This document shows positions 45,401 to 57,529 of a stretch of 64,000 bases of DNA, in pieces. The position numbers and the translations under genes are program-made. The notes beneath the pieces are model-generated. The model was not told the origin of the DNA. It saw only the letters and a program-made list of their open reading frames with translations, and made no database searches. Positions within the stretch are counted from its first letter, which is position 1. Each line of letters opens with the position of its first letter. The stretch is from Pontederia crassipes (taxonomy: Eukaryota > Streptophyta > Magnoliopsida > Commelinales > Pontederiaceae): the NCBI GenBank assembly GCA_030549335.1, contig CM060194.1, positions 68,298,077 to 68,362,076 on the forward strand, in the 5' to 3' direction.

Positions 45401-48400
45401 CACAAATTGCCACCCTTAGGGTTTGTTTGGATTGAGGAATAAGAGGGGATGGGATGGGATGGGGTGGAAAATGAGGGGGTGAATTCTTTAAAACCTTGTT
45501 TGGCAAAATTTATTTTAAAAATTATGAGGAATTTGATGGCATGAGTTATACCTTCACATCCCAATTTTTTCATTCCACCAAATTGGTGGAATGAAGAGGG
45601 TTAATAATTTTTTAGACAAAATTACCCATGATATTATTTTTCTTTTCCATCATCTCCTTAACTCTCTCTATATGCTATGTATTCCTTGCGGACAATAATT
45701 TGCAAATTCTCGGTGGCAAACAATTTTCGGGATTTGCTCTCTCTCTCCTCTTAGCCGACCCCACCTAGTGGGACAAGGCTTTGTTGTTGTTGTTGTTGCT
45801 CTCTCTCTCCTCTCCCTCTTTGATTTCTTGATTTTGTAGGTAACAATTTAAAATTCTCGTTGGCAAACAATTTTCGCGGTTTGCTCTCTCTCTCCTCTTT
45901 CTCTTTCGATCATTGATTTCTTGATTTTGCAAGTAACAATTTGAAATTTTCGGTGGCAGACAATTTTCAAAGTTTGCTCTCTCTCTCCTCTCTCTTTCTC
46001 TCTCCTCTCTTTTTCTCTCTCCTCTTTCTCTTTTGATCGTTGATTTTTTGGTTTTGCAAGCAACAATTTAAAATTCTCGATGGCGGACAATTTTCGAAGT
46101 TTACTCTCTCTTTCTCTCTCCTCTTTCTCTCTCGATCGTTGATTTTTTAGTTTTGCAAGCAACAATTTAAAATTCTCAGTGACAAATAATTTTCGAAGTT
46201 TGCTCTCTCACTCCTCTCTCTTTCTCTCTTCTCTCTTTTTCTCTCTCCTCTTTCTCTTTCAATCGTTGATTTTTTAGTTTTGCAAGCAACAATTTAAAAT
46301 TCTCGGTAGCAGACAATTTTCAAAGTTTGCTCTCTCTCTTTCTCTCTCCTGTCCTTTTCTCTCTCTTCTTTCTCTTTCAGTCGTTAATTTCTTAATTTTG
46401 CAAGTAACAATTTTCAAAATTTGCGCTCTCCCTCTCTTCTCTCTCTCCTTTCTCTCTCCCTTTGATTTCTTTATTTTACAGACAACAATTTGTAAACTCT
46501 CGATGATAGATAATTTTCGAGGTGTGGGCTCTCTCTCCTTGATTTTTTGGTTTTGCAGACAACAATTTGAAACTCTCAGTGGAAGACAATTTTCGAGATT
46601 TATGCTCTCTCCTCTCACTCTCTCTCCTCTTTCTCTCCTTGATTTCTTATACTTTATCTTTCAATATTAACTTGCATTATAAAGCAAACAATTTATTAAG
46701 TAATATAAATAAGAATAAAATATAAAGGGTAAAAAAGACTTTTATCTAAATTAACCTCTCAAACACCATATTTTAAGTATTGTATCCAAACAAAAGGTGG
46801 TTTAATTTATTCCATCCATTCCCATTATTTTTATCCAAACATGGGTTTAGTAAAGTCATACCACACCATTCTTCACCACCTCCTACCACACCATCCCATG
46901 CCACCCCTCCATTAGTTATTTTCCAAACAAACCCTTAGTCAATAGTGGAAGGTTAGCAAGGAGCATCGAGAGACCAAGATAGAAGCAATTGCAGTCAGTC
47001 AATTATTTAGGCAGACCGCAAAAATCTTCTAATACATGAGTTTAGGACACAACATATATTTCGTTTTTTTTTTGTAATGACTTGTTTAATAGCTGCACCA
47101 AAATCAATGGATCACAAACTTTGAATAGTCAAATCTTGTTGAAAGAGTAGAAGAGCAATTATGTGGTTATTTTCTAGGTGACTTATGTGAAACTATGATA
47201 ATGATATGATGGAGAACTATATATAAAATAGTATGCATATCAAATATTAATTAGCAGCACATCTAAAAAAAAAAAGAAAATATTAACAGCAAACAAGACT
47301 CTGGCTAAAAAACATAAATGAAATGCAAGAATATTTTTACAAGAGGCCCAAGAAACAAGTATTGATAAACCAGCTAGTCACAGGACTTTCAGGAAGCAGA
47401 TCCCATGAAACAAGTGAAAATAGTAGTCTAACAACGATATGAAAAGACCATTAAACAAACAGGTTACAATAATGAAAATACATACCTTGATAAGCATTAG
47501 ATTTTTTTGTTGAAACAAGCATTCACATTCACATTGCAAAGTTTTTTCTTTCCCTATACTTTGAGGGTGTCTGCTACAATTAATAGCATGATTATTATGT
47601 CACAAGGACGTCATCAAGTGCAACTGATGACCCTAGAATATCTATGGTACTGATAAAACTTTATGAAACTTTGAACAACGGAAACAATAAACATTATCTG
47701 TAGCACTTAGATCACGGAACAAACTAACATTAACAATGCACCTACATTTAATAATTTTGATTTGTGATTATATGCATATAAAGTCCCATGACATATGCAT
47801 ATATACACATATCTTTTATGGAATATGTAAATATCAAATAACTCAATTCTTATTAATACATAGGACAGTAGTATTTTTTTTCGAAATCTCATCCTATTAC
47901 TGAGTTTTGTGGAAAGTGTAAATAGACATACTCCCTTGAGAGGATACATGAGAATGGGGAGAAAATTTAGTAGAACAAGAGGTAGACGAATGCGCAAGGA
48001 GAATGCTAAAGTCACATCATTCTTGAACCAATATTTGGGGCCATACATGAATGAGATTAAGTGAAATGAGGTCCAGGAAAACAAAACAGAAGGCAACAAG
48101 ATATTGGCAATTTATTGGTCAATCTTTGTACACCCACCTCAAAAAGATACTCTGCATAATCTGAAAGATTGCGCACCAGTGTTCTTCTTGATTCGTTCTT
48201 TCTATTTCTTTTTGCATAGTAATTAAATCTCTGCACAAAAAGGGGGAAACATTGCAGATATCTGAACCAGAAAATGCAACCTTTTTTTCTTTACAGGATA
48301 TGATAATGAAGCATTGAAGCAAAAGACCAACATGAATTTTTGAGAGGGAATCAACCAACATGTTTGAAATCCATTTGGGATGATTTATAGGAACAGATAG

Positions 48401-49739
48401 AAGAATACCTCGAGCAAAACAAGCAATAACAACCATAAATAAGTACCTAGGATAAGGACAACATGATATATCAAGTTTTTCTTCCCACAAAGATGCAACT
48501 TCCTGTCGAGGAAGAGAATAATTTGCTAAATATTATTTTCCTGAGATATATTTCAAGAACAGAGCTAGCACAGGTTGAAGCTTAGATTGGAGAAGGCTTA
48601 TGCAACAAAAGCAAGCAAACGAAAAAAGGAATACCAAATCTTCCGCAGAACTTTACTTTTCTCATTATATCTAGCATTAATTAAGATTAAAGCACAGTTA
48701 GCATGATCACCAGTCAAATTCCAACTATTCATAATGGTATTCAGTATTCACTCAGGAGAAGGCGTGCGTATGAGGGGTCAGAAGGAGAAGACCATTACTA
48801 AGAACATTTTATTGTCACGGAATCACAGTAATTCTAGTATTTTGGTTTCCTAGAATATCTTTTACATAAGAGATCTTTTATATGTAACTACTCTAATGAA
48901 AAAAAAGATACATTTGTATCATAAAAATAAAAACTAAAAATTCACAATTCATCTAGGAATCTTATTCTATATTACATGCTGCAACATATAGCATTTACAT
49001 TTTCCACTTTTAAAGACTACATTTAAGTTTGTGACACTTTTTTTTTCTTTTTTAGAGAGTGCTCACCTGACACTTCACTATGCAATCCTTGCAGAAGAAA
49101 AACGCTATCACTAATTTCCACATTTTTACCGGTTCGCTACCTAGGGAGAAAGGTCATACTCCGACAACCATCGTGATTTTATGTGCTAGCACTAATTTCC
49201 ACATTTTATACTTAGGTTACCTACTTAGGGAGAAAGGTCATCCTTGGACAATCATCGACAGCTGATTTTATGTATCGACTATTATTTGTTTTTTTCCCAT
49301 TGAGGAACAATTAAAACTCCGACTTCCATAAATGCTACCTCATACCAAGATATTTTAACGTCTTCACGAAATTCGTCAAACAGTAGGCGAGCAAAGGTAA
49401 ACGGAAGGCCACAACACAAGATCAATGTGCAATCTTTTCAATCAGGTTACAAGCCGCATGCTTTTCCAGTATTATTCGGTCAAAGACATTTCTTCTCCAC
49501 AACCCAATTAATCAAACATTTGCATGCAATCGAAAGCAATAAGAATGCCGCAAGCACAAGCGAACCCCCCAAAAAAGAAAGAAATTATGAACAGAGAGAC
49601 TAACGGAATGCCACTGAGTTCTCCTCTTGCGCTCTAGGACAGGGGTGGAGTGGAAAGAGGCGGCGGGAGACACGGCCGCGAGGCACGGAGGATGAGCAGC
49701 GCTCGAGCGCTCGAGGAAGGATCTCAGGGCCCGACTCAT
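39449..49739 (-). CDS. J-domain (DnaJ) protein, probably mitochondrial, six exons, 251 aa
   Basis: Exons on the minus strand are 49739-49605, 48230-48138, 44672-44543, 40510-40237, 40107-40053 and 39517-39449 (TAA). All introns are GT..AG, the phases fit, and 756 coding bases give 252 codons with the stop. The N terminus ([16 protein letters not shown].. [12 protein letters not shown]) looks like a mitochondrial presequence. Exon 2 gives [11 protein letters not shown] and [13 protein letters not shown]. Exon 4 has an acidic/Ser stretch. The J domain is C-terminal and spans exons 4-6: [20 protein letters not shown], with HPD intact, then [20 protein letters not shown] domains stimulate Hsp70 ATPase. 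The C-terminal placement fits a plant-specific family known only as DnaJ-domain superfamily proteins. Introns 2 and 3 are 3.5 and 4.0 kb because MITEs and a LINE are inserted in them. Confidence 0.88.
40878..44040 (+). mobile_element. RTE-type LINE, full-length size (3163 bp), inside a MITE
   Basis: It is flanked by a perfect 18-bp duplication GATATTATAAATAAACAA (40860-40877 and 44041-44058). The 5' end CTTCGCCTATATTTTATAG is shared with the SINE-like copies. The 3' end is CCCACCTAGTGGGATAAGGC and a (TTG)n tail. The coding order is endonuclease then RT in one frame, as in plant RTE elements. It is inactivated by several mutations. Confidence 0.92.
40926..44014 (+). pseudogene. RTE LINE endonuclease-reverse transcriptase, inactivated
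   Basis: Apurinic-type endonuclease at 40926-41885 contains [22 protein letters not shown] and RSQIDFFL. The catalytic Glu of the usual LQETRW is Lys here (AAA at 41259-41261). In-frame stops are at 41883, 42084 and 42117. A frameshift lies between about 42640 and 42720. Further stops are at 42758 (TAG) and 43385 (TAA). RT carries [12 protein letters not shown] near 43240. The C-terminal [17 protein letters not shown] is intact. Comparison with the open copy at 33723-35039 shows that the stops at 42758 and 43385 replace Gln codons. Confidence 0.9.
45690..46605. repeat. Minisatellite of ~100-bp units inside the MITE
   Basis: About nine diverged units consist of GCAACAATTTAAAATTCTCG, then GTGGCAGACAATTTTCGAAG-like sequence, a (CT)n-rich run of variable length, and TTGATTTTTTGGTTTTGCA. 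Copies begin near 45700, 45845, 45936, 46060, 46160, 46288, 46405, 46484 and 46558. The CT runs create long meaningless Arg/Glu-rich frames on the minus strand. Confidence 0.8.
45752..45794 (+). mobile_element. 43-bp RTE/SINE 3' tail inserted in the minisatellite
   Basis: TAGCCGACCCCACCTAGTGG followed by GACAAGGC and (TTG)n is flanked by the 16-bp duplication GCTCTCTCTCTCCTCT (45736-45751 and 45795-45810). This is an extremely 5'-truncated retrotransposition event. The duplicated target is itself part of the CT repeat, so the duplication could be partly coincidental. Confidence 0.8.
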
Positions 49740-50000
49740 TTCTGCAGTAAAGAGAACGACGAAGAGACGAGGAGAAGAAAGTAGAAGAAGGCGGCTGCGA
49801 CAGCAGCGACAGAGGCAGATCTCATGCTCTTCTTATTCTCCGGTTGGAGATCATCGGACGTTCGAAGGCTCCCAGCGGAGAGCAAAAGACAAAGGCGGGC
49901 GCTTCGTGGGCCGGGCTCTGTCTATAGATACGGTCCATCATTCTCGTCGTCACTGATAATAAAAGAAAGAATTCATCGGGAAATATATCAACCGTCGGAT
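49740..50000. other. 5' flank of the J-protein gene
   Basis: A GC-richer stretch immediately upstream of the minus-strand ATG at 49739 probably holds the 5' UTR and promoter. No certain TATA box was found. Confidence 0.4.
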
Positions 50001-50010
50001 TCCATCTCAA

Positions 50011-50188
50011 CAACAATAACAATAAAGTCTTATCCCACTAGATGAGGTCGGCTACATTCATACGATGTCATTATATTCGTTGATCCATATTCATAAGATT
50101 CGACAGAATTTTACGCTGACTGTCGGAGCCTAACACAATCCTCATCCTTTATCCGGACTTTGAGACCGATTATAAAACATAAGCGAAG
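50011..50188 (-). mobile_element. SINE-like RTE derivative (178 bp)
   Basis: The target duplication TCCATCTCAA is at 50001-50010 and 50189-50198. The minus strand shows the 5' module (CTTATGTTTTATAATCGGTC... GAATATAATGACATCG) and the 3' module with a decayed (TTG)n tail. It is oriented like the J-protein gene and lies ~270 bp upstream of its ATG. Confidence 0.82.
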
Positions 50189-50383
50189 TCCATCTCAATG
50201 GCAATAAATCCAACATAATTTTTTTAAATAAGTTTTGCCGTGGTTTGACAAAAACGGAAAAACCACTCACTCTCCATATGCCTCTTCATCTCTCTCTTCA
50301 CGTCGGACCGTGTGTTTTGTCGGTGAGACCCCGCTGCTCAACCTCCAGCCTTTCGCCGAGGCTTGGGTTATAGTAACCAAAGT

Positions 50384-52307
50384 TGTAACGTCCCCAAATT
50401 GACCAACGCCACGTGACGAGAATTTCTTCGAAGGCGTTACAAAAAATATAATAACTAAGGTCAACAATTTGATTAAAACTACATAAAAGATACATAGGAC
50501 ATCAAAATAGCGAAAGTCTTAAGGTGTTACAAAATCTCTATGGTAGTCATAATATCTGAGTTACATCAAAGTTCATAATGCGAAAAATAGAGATAAAGAT
50601 AACTAGGTCATCTGTCAATTCATGTGCTTTATCATCGCTCAAGCTGGTCGCGGCATACGATCTCAACACCATCACTGACCTAGTCCTGTGGAAATCAAAC
50701 ATAGAGGAAGAGGTCTTCTAGTAAGCTATACAGCTTATCCATAAAGTACTCAATGCATAACAATAACTAGTAATAGTCATAATCAGTAATCATTAATAAC
50801 AAGATCAAGTAGTGAGCATAAGATCATTCGATTAGAGATATCAATGGATAAAATAGATCATGGATCATATAATCATGAGAGGTTATTATAATCATACTGG
50901 ATTAATAATCATACTTCACTTATCATTATCATACTCGTGTCACTTGTACATACTCTTTGTGCTTGTATCTTTGTCTTAGCTTAGGTGACTTTGAGTGCCT
51001 TTAACTTTTGGGAGTTTTACGCCGATCAAACAATATAGCCTTGTGCAACCAATGAGTGATCAAGCCATGGCTAAGGGAGCGACCATTCACTTGTAAGCAC
51101 TTAGCATGGGCTGGCTACTCTCCTTTTATCTCTTTACCTTTCTTACTTTAATCTCGTTATCAATTCATAACTCTTTCATTCTATAAGGCGATTGGATCAA
51201 TGGACAGATCAATAACAAGATAATTGATTCAGTCACACAATAATTCAATCAGTAGAGAAATGCATAACACAATCATAGAATGAATCTTGGTTAATCAACA
51301 ATCAAAATGAATTCTAGATAAGAGTCGGTCGATCGATTCTCTCTGGCCGGTCGACCGATTCTCTCTGGCCGATCGACCAATTTTCTTGCACCGGTCGACC
51401 GATATCTCTACATCGGTCAACCGATGGTGTTGAGTTCATACAATGATCTCGGTCGACTCTGGACACCGGTCGACCGATATCTCTAGATCGGTCGACCGAT
51501 AGTGCTTGATCAGTAAAATAAGATTCGGTCGGTCGATCGGCCGACTTGTAAAATAGCTCGGAAGGAATGATCGGTCGATCGGTCGATCGATTCTCATATC
51601 ATCGGTCGATCGGTCGATCGATTCTCATATCATCGGTCGACCGATATTCAGGATCGATCGACCGATCGTCGTGAAAACATAATCGGGCAGAATCATATTA
51701 TCAATGATTTTCAATCCAAAAATGCAATCAATGCATATAATCAATCATCTAAGCATGGAGGACTAGTACAGAACACTTCTACAGTCATAAGAATAACAAA
51801 ACATGAATCAAACACAAGGAACACAATCAATCATTCCTTTTCCACATCCTTTCAATAATCAAGAACACATTTCAAGATAAAAACCCTAATTCTACCCTAT
51901 TGCTAATTAAGTTATGCAGGGGGATTTCGGATTCACCCACCTCCTTCTGGAGTGATTCTTGCTTGAAGTCTTTTCGATCACCGATAATCACCCTCCCCTT
52001 GTCGTTCTCCACCTAAGAAGCATTCCGATTGGGAAAAGAAGTAAGGGGATGGTGCTGAAATCAAAGGGAGTGCAGAACCGAGAAAGAACCTAGAAGAACC
52101 TTGTTGGAGTTCCCTTGCCCTTACCGGATGGATTGTGCTTGGGGAAGAAGAGAGGAGTGAGGGAGAGGTAGTGAGTGGATAAGATGAGGTTTAGGGTATT
52201 AAGGCTTTTATAGATTAGTTTTGGGGCCTAATATGCTAATGGGCTCAATTATGGGCCACGTGGATTGGTTTACAAGTATTTACTTTTTTTTTAAACCGGG
52301 TGTTACA
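50384..52307 (-). mobile_element. Probable solo LTR (Tekay-like, 1924 bp)
   Basis: On the minus strand it begins TGTAACACCCGG at 52307 and ends GGGGACGTTACA at 50384. The ending resembles the chromovirus LTR end (GTAACGCC.., CACGTG.., GGGxCGTTACA). A TATA-like TCTATAAAAGCC lies near 52214 on the minus strand. No internal domain is present. The flanking 5-mers AAAGT and TAAGG do not match well, so the target duplication is lost or the boundary is slightly off. Confidence 0.6.
51325..51670. repeat. GGTCGACCGA palindrome-rich minisatellite in the solo LTR
   Basis: About a dozen GGTCGACCGAT or GGTCGATCGAT cores recur at ~20-40-bp spacing with spacers such as TATCTCTACATC and TTCTCTCTGGCC. A 32-bp unit with TTCTCATATCAT repeats exactly near 51570-51640. 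Confidence 0.85.
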
Positions 52308-53994
52308 TAAGGTGTTCTTTTTTCATTCTATTCTTCTGTTAAAATTTTCTTTATCTGTGTTCTGAGCAACTAGTTTCAATTGTTCTAAAGTCGTGAAGTT
52401 ATAGAGAGGATGTAACACCCTGATTGTTTTTTTTAAAAACAAGAAAAGGTGTAAATACTTTAAAAGAAGAGGGCATTTTTGTCCTTCTACAATAAGAAAA
52501 AAAAAGAAGCCACCGTAGACAAAAAGGAGGAGAGAGAAGATTATCTTCTCCCCCCATTTCCCACCGTCCGAGCGCTACAGTGCGCATGGGAGGAAGAAAA
52601 AAATAGCAGTGGCCGCCCCTCTTCCGATCATCGGATCTCCGCCATCCGATATCCATTTTTCGCGTGTGAGGTACTATTGGAAAGAGGACGACAAGACGAA
52701 CGTTTTGACATATAGTATAAGTCCACCGTGCGCGACGCAGTGAGAGAAAAACATGAGGAGGCCAAAAAATTCGCCGGTGACGATTTCGGCTCTGATTCGC
52801 GCCGATCCTTCTCCTAGTGAGTTGTACATCATTCTCAGGTTGATTATGATCATTTGGAGGGGTTTTAATCATGTTTTTGTCTAAATGACATACGAGGCCG
52901 AGATTTGGAGCTTTTCGATGAATTTTTCTGGCGAACAGACGGTGAACTCCGGTCGAGCTCATCTCGATGTTCTGTGCATACCTGAGACAAAAAGAAATCA
53001 GGTTGTTGTTCGTATAATAATTAGTCGCTAATCTTTTATTTTTAGGTTCGTAGATTTTCGATTCTGATCATCCACGACCCTTCCGGCGACTCGTTATCGT
53101 ATCGTGGTTGGTAAGCGAATAGGAATGTGCATTTGATTTGATTTCAGTGATGTGAACAAATTTAAAATAATTTATTTTATTGTGGATGAATAAGACGTTC
53201 AGTGGTTCTTTTCGATGTTTCGACTGGTGCGGTTGTGGTTCTGAGAGCGACGATTACAGTGATTGTGGTATGAATGTCGGACAGTTGAAAATAATTATTA
53301 TAATGTAGTTAAGGTTCTAATTACGTTTTATTTGAAGTTTGATTGAATTTCGCTTATAGGAGGTTGCTAATCGGAAAGTGATAGTTCGTGGGTTGTTGTG
53401 ATCTGATTAGGCTGTTACTAGACGACGATGCCTTCTTTTCCTTTTCGGTAAGTATTATAGCAAATCCGTAATAGGACTTGGTTTATGATAAGCACGTCAA
53501 GTAGTTGTGAATAGTGAATGACCAAATTTATTTTATAATATTAATTAATCAAGTAACGAATGTGATAGGTTGTGATTACTTTTGATCGGATTCGGACGAA
53601 GAGATAATTCGGAACTCGACGAATTCAAGGTAAGGGAACTTATCTCAATTGATATGAATTGTTAAACTCTTCAGAGTGATGACATTGTACCAATCGATGT
53701 GGAATGAATTTTCGTGATAGTTTTCTTCATGCATATTCATATACTTGTATGCTTCATATGTGTGTCATCATATGACTTGTGTCATTTTATTATGAATTTT
53801 AGAAATTCGTCGAAGTTTATTCTTTGAAAAATTGAAGTGAATATTTGATTTTTTAAATGAAAGTTTATATGATGGTTTCAATCATAAACTTCTATTTAAA
53901 AATTGCATTCATGCATCATGTGCATTACATGAAAAAATCCGCATAAGGCGGGGTGTTTTCACCTCGAAGGATTGGCAAACTCTGAGTAGACCGG

Positions 53995-55270
53995 TGACAA
54001 TTCTCCCGCAAGTATACGGAGTCAATGTCGTAGTATATAAAATATCGTCCCACAGGGAAGAGTTCAAGTATTAGAATTATACGATTCTAATTGATATCTA
54101 AACGGTTAGAAAGAGGTGAAATAATAATAAAATCTAAATAAAAAATGAAATGGCGAAATGAGTGCAGAAAATGACAAGAAAGAACGAGAATTGATTATGA
54201 GAAATAAATGAGAATAAAAGTTCTCGAGTTTTGAATCCACCTAGGGTATTGATCATAGAGAATTTAGAGATAATAAAATCATTAGTGTTCTACTCAATTT
54301 TCAAAAGTCATGCATCTCATTTTCAAGCAAACACAATTCTAAATAAAATAATAAACGCCTACTTTCGTGATCATTTAAATTATTGTAATTGTATTATAAG
54401 CCAAGATTCATAAATAAAATGATTACCCTTATTTCTAAAAAAACAATACATTTCATGGCATTCATTTGAACTAATCTTAATGAAATACTTTTGTAATCAA
54501 GAAGATCTTCGGTCTCTTAACAAGGTGGTCAATCTAATATAAGCATTACATGAAGCACATAAAAGACAAAGAACACATCATATCCAATAAAGATATTCCC
54601 TAAAGATCAACCCTATATTTCATCAAACCCGAGAAAAAAAAGTTTAGTCACGTATAGAGAAAGAAATCATAATTGAAACGTAAGACTTCATGAAAAGAAA
54701 ATGATATTCAGTCTAAGAAAGGTACAGAAGTGCAAAGAAAAATAAACGATCATCTCAGTCATCTTGATCTCCTCCAAAGCAAGGTATGGACCCTTATTTT
54801 CGTCTTCACAAATCTCTTTTATAGTCCCCTCAAATTAGGGTTACAAGAAGGCGCAAAATACCCCAAATATTAGCCCAATACGACCAAAATAGGTCAAATA
54901 CGGCCTAGGATGAAGTGTTACGGTCTGTTGGATCAAACCGTATTGATTCTGGAGCGTGATACGATCTAAAGGGCTTTAATACGGGCAAACTGGCTTAAAT
55001 ACGACATGCCCAATACGACATGCCCGTACTTTTTAATACGGGCAAACTGGCTTAAATACGACTGGCTGGAAGGCTTTAATACTGACTGTCCGTATTGAGT
55101 CTCTATACATGTGTTTTCGTCAAACTTTTGCCAGATTTTCATGATTCCTGAAACAAATCAAACAATAATGTAGATTTCGAAATCTTTGATGATTAAAGAT
55201 GAAATAATATAAGACACATCAAACTTGACAATAATTATATTAAAATAATTGAATAACTTCACAATTATCA
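53995..55270 (-). repeat. 3' LTR of the Athila-like element (1276 bp)
   Basis: It pairs with 59293-60634. It contains AATACGGGCAAACTGGCTTA repeats at about 54960-55060. It is shorter than the partner, largely within that repeat tract. Confidence 0.87.
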
Positions 55271-57040
55271 ACTCCCTCAAACCTATTTATTTGCTTGTCT
55301 TCAAGCAACAATTAGAAACTTAGGATCAACAAAAAAAATCTTCAGATTTTTCTGACCACATTATAGATAACATTATATCTCCCTAGCCCTCAGACTTCTC
55401 TACTTAAACATTATTTACGCATTAAAGACTTATTAAACTCGACTTGGAACCACTGAAACATGTGCTCTATGGACGTCAAAAAATGATCGTCATGCAGACT
55501 GACCTTTCACATAGACCTTGCACTAATCCCCAACTTACATTAACATTTAAGGTTGATCTGCACATGTAGAGGACAATTACCTGTCCTTGGGTTCAACTAA
55601 CCCTCTTTTCATTTAGCCATATTTGTCACTTCTTTTCTTTTGTAATTTGGGGAATTGAAATTAAAAAGAAGACTTCCACTGGGCACGAACCTCATTTTTC
55701 TTTCGAGAATACTTAGCTTGGGTGCTAGCGGTGCCATAAATGGCATACCCATGTTTTCCTTAAGTGAGAAGACAGAGGAGTAGTTATTTATAGAGAAGAG
55801 ACGTTGCCCACGATTTTCCGTATTTTTTTTCTTTTTTTTCTACATGAGGCACTTGGGACTTTTATTAAGTAAAAAAAAGAAATTCTCCAACTTACTCGAG
55901 AAGAGAAGTACAATTATGAAGCATGTATTAACCACATAACATATTATATCTACAATGCAGCAGGTCAAAATTGAGCATCATCTAAGTGGGTGCCAATGTA
56001 AGATCCCAGACGAAGTTATGTGCAAGGTCAAACTACATGTCACTCGCTTTGGTTCCAAGCTAAAGTCATTTACGTTTTTATGTTCTTCTTCAGGAATGTT
56101 CAAAATAAATCAGTCATGCAGATTAGAGGATCAACACTGTTATGTATAATGTTTCCTAATTCATACTTGGTGACATGCATTATTCTTTGGCGATATGAGA
56201 AAATGCAAACAAATATGTATATGATAAGATACATTAACTCATGCATATTTAAAACATGCCAACAACATGGATTAAAAGATAAGGAGCTCATACATGATCG
56301 TTGGTTTGATCCGACACATGCAAAAGAAAATACTTAACGATACAATTAAACTCACTACTGACCAGTAGACACTCATAACAATACATCGACTCATGCTAAC
56401 ATTAGCTAACCTCCTTTTCCTCCAAACTTGAAATAAACATTGTCATCAATGTTTCTGACATGTCAAAACATAAAATTAGGATTGAGGTAAAGAAAGCTCA
56501 CATGACATGTGGTGGAGGTGGGAACACCGACCAATCACTATGCTCAATGTGTTAGTCATTAATCTTGTAAACCATGGTTCAATCGCCTCCTAGCATGTCG
56601 ATATCCTACAATGAGCATACATGTGTTGATGAGCGGCTATTTATTCCAAAAGCACAATTCAAAGAACAAAATGATAAGAGGAAAATCTTGGGTTGCCTCC
56701 CAAGAAGCGTCTCTATTTAACGTCGTTGGCCCGACGCATTGAAGGATCATCCAGGTGATGGATCAGGAAGTTCTAGTGGTTTCCTCCTTTCGAATTCATC
56801 AACCAACAAGTGCGGCTTCAATTTTTTGCCTGTCTTTAATAATCTCATAGCGTGATTAGGGTGAACTCCTAATGTGGCACTCAATTCATGCAATTCTTTA
56901 CATCCAGTTTCAATTGGATTCAGTAATGGGCGTTCAAAAGTGTTCTTCTGCGGCATGTCTTGCAACACTTTTTGCTTCTTCTCATCAATGTAGTCTACAA
57001 AGAAAATTTGATTAGTAGGAGTTCGAAATTTGGGAGATTG
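55271..57040 (-). other. Non-coding 3' interior of the Athila-like element
   Basis: It lies between the protease and the 3' LTR, where RT, RNase H and integrase would be in an autonomous relative. I find none of their motifs. A 73-codon minus-strand frame (56747-56968) follows the protease region but resembles nothing that I know. Confidence 0.65.
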
Positions 57041-57520
57041 TTAAAGGTCAAACTCCATTTTTTCTTCTCCAATGGTGAAGGTCAACTTTCCATTCTTGAC
57101 ATCAATGAGGGCACCAGCAGTGGCAAAAAATGGTCTTCCCAAGATTATGGGTATTTTTCCATCCTCCTCTATGTTCAAGACAATGAAGTCTACTGGTATA
57201 AAGAACTTATCCACCTTCAGCAGTACATTTTCTACAACTCCCATTGGATAGGTAATTGAACGATCAACCAATTGTAGTGAGATAGTAGTAGGTTTCAATT
57301 CGTTCAATCCTAATCTCTTGTAAATAGAAAGGGGCATCAGAGATACACTTGCACCTAAATCACACAAAGCTTTGTTAATGTTCAGATGACTAATAGTATA
57401 AAGGATTGAGAAGCTACCCGGATCCCTCAGCTTTGGTGGTAACTTTATTTGTATCACTGCACTACACGCCTCTGTCAAAGAAATGATTTCATATTCCTCA
57501 AGAGCCTTCTTCTTTGACAT
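57041..57520 (-). CDS. Athila-like aspartic protease domain (159 codons, open)
   Basis: The active-site region ALCDLGASVSLMPLSIYKRL has DLGA in place of the common DTGA/DSGA, which is normal for Athila-type proteases. It is followed by the flap region and ILGRPFFATAGALIDVKNGK. The frame ends at 57041 with TAA and no RT follows. M at 57520 is the first Met after the gag linker, and the natural product would be a Gag-Pro fusion. Confidence 0.8.
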   Translation of the reverse strand: MSKKKALEEYEIISLTEACSAVIQIKLPPKLRDPGSFSILYTISHLNINKALCDLGASVSLMPLSIYKRLGLNELKPTTISLQLVDRSITYPMGVVENVLLKVDKFFIPVDFIVLNIEEDGKIPIILGRPFFATAGALIDVKNGKLTFTIGEEKMEFDL

Positions 57521-57529
57521 AATCTCCCT

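Larger units (their letters stand above)
45419..46934. mobile_element. MITE with terminal inverted repeats and an internal minisatellite (1516 bp)
   Basis: The left end GGGTTTGTTTGGA and right end TCCAAACAAACCC are perfect inverses flanked by TTA (45416-45418 and 46935-46937). This is a Harbinger/Tourist-like signature. A run GGGATGGGATGGGATGGGG near the left end mirrors CCACCATCCCATGCCACCCC-like sequence near the right. The centre is a tandem array (separate entry). It lies in intron 2 of the J-protein gene. Confidence 0.75.

Noticed and set aside
45848-46618. Long Arg/Glu-rich open frames on the minus strand
   Set aside because: They are translations of CT repeats in the MITE minisatellite.
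48119-48490. 123-codon minus-strand frame
   Set aside because: It overlaps the J-protein exon 2 in another frame. The spliced exon 48138-48230 explains the conserved coding.
51325-51670. CRISPR-like regular repeats
   Set aside because: Unit spacing is irregular, the spacers themselves repeat, and the context is a plant LTR.
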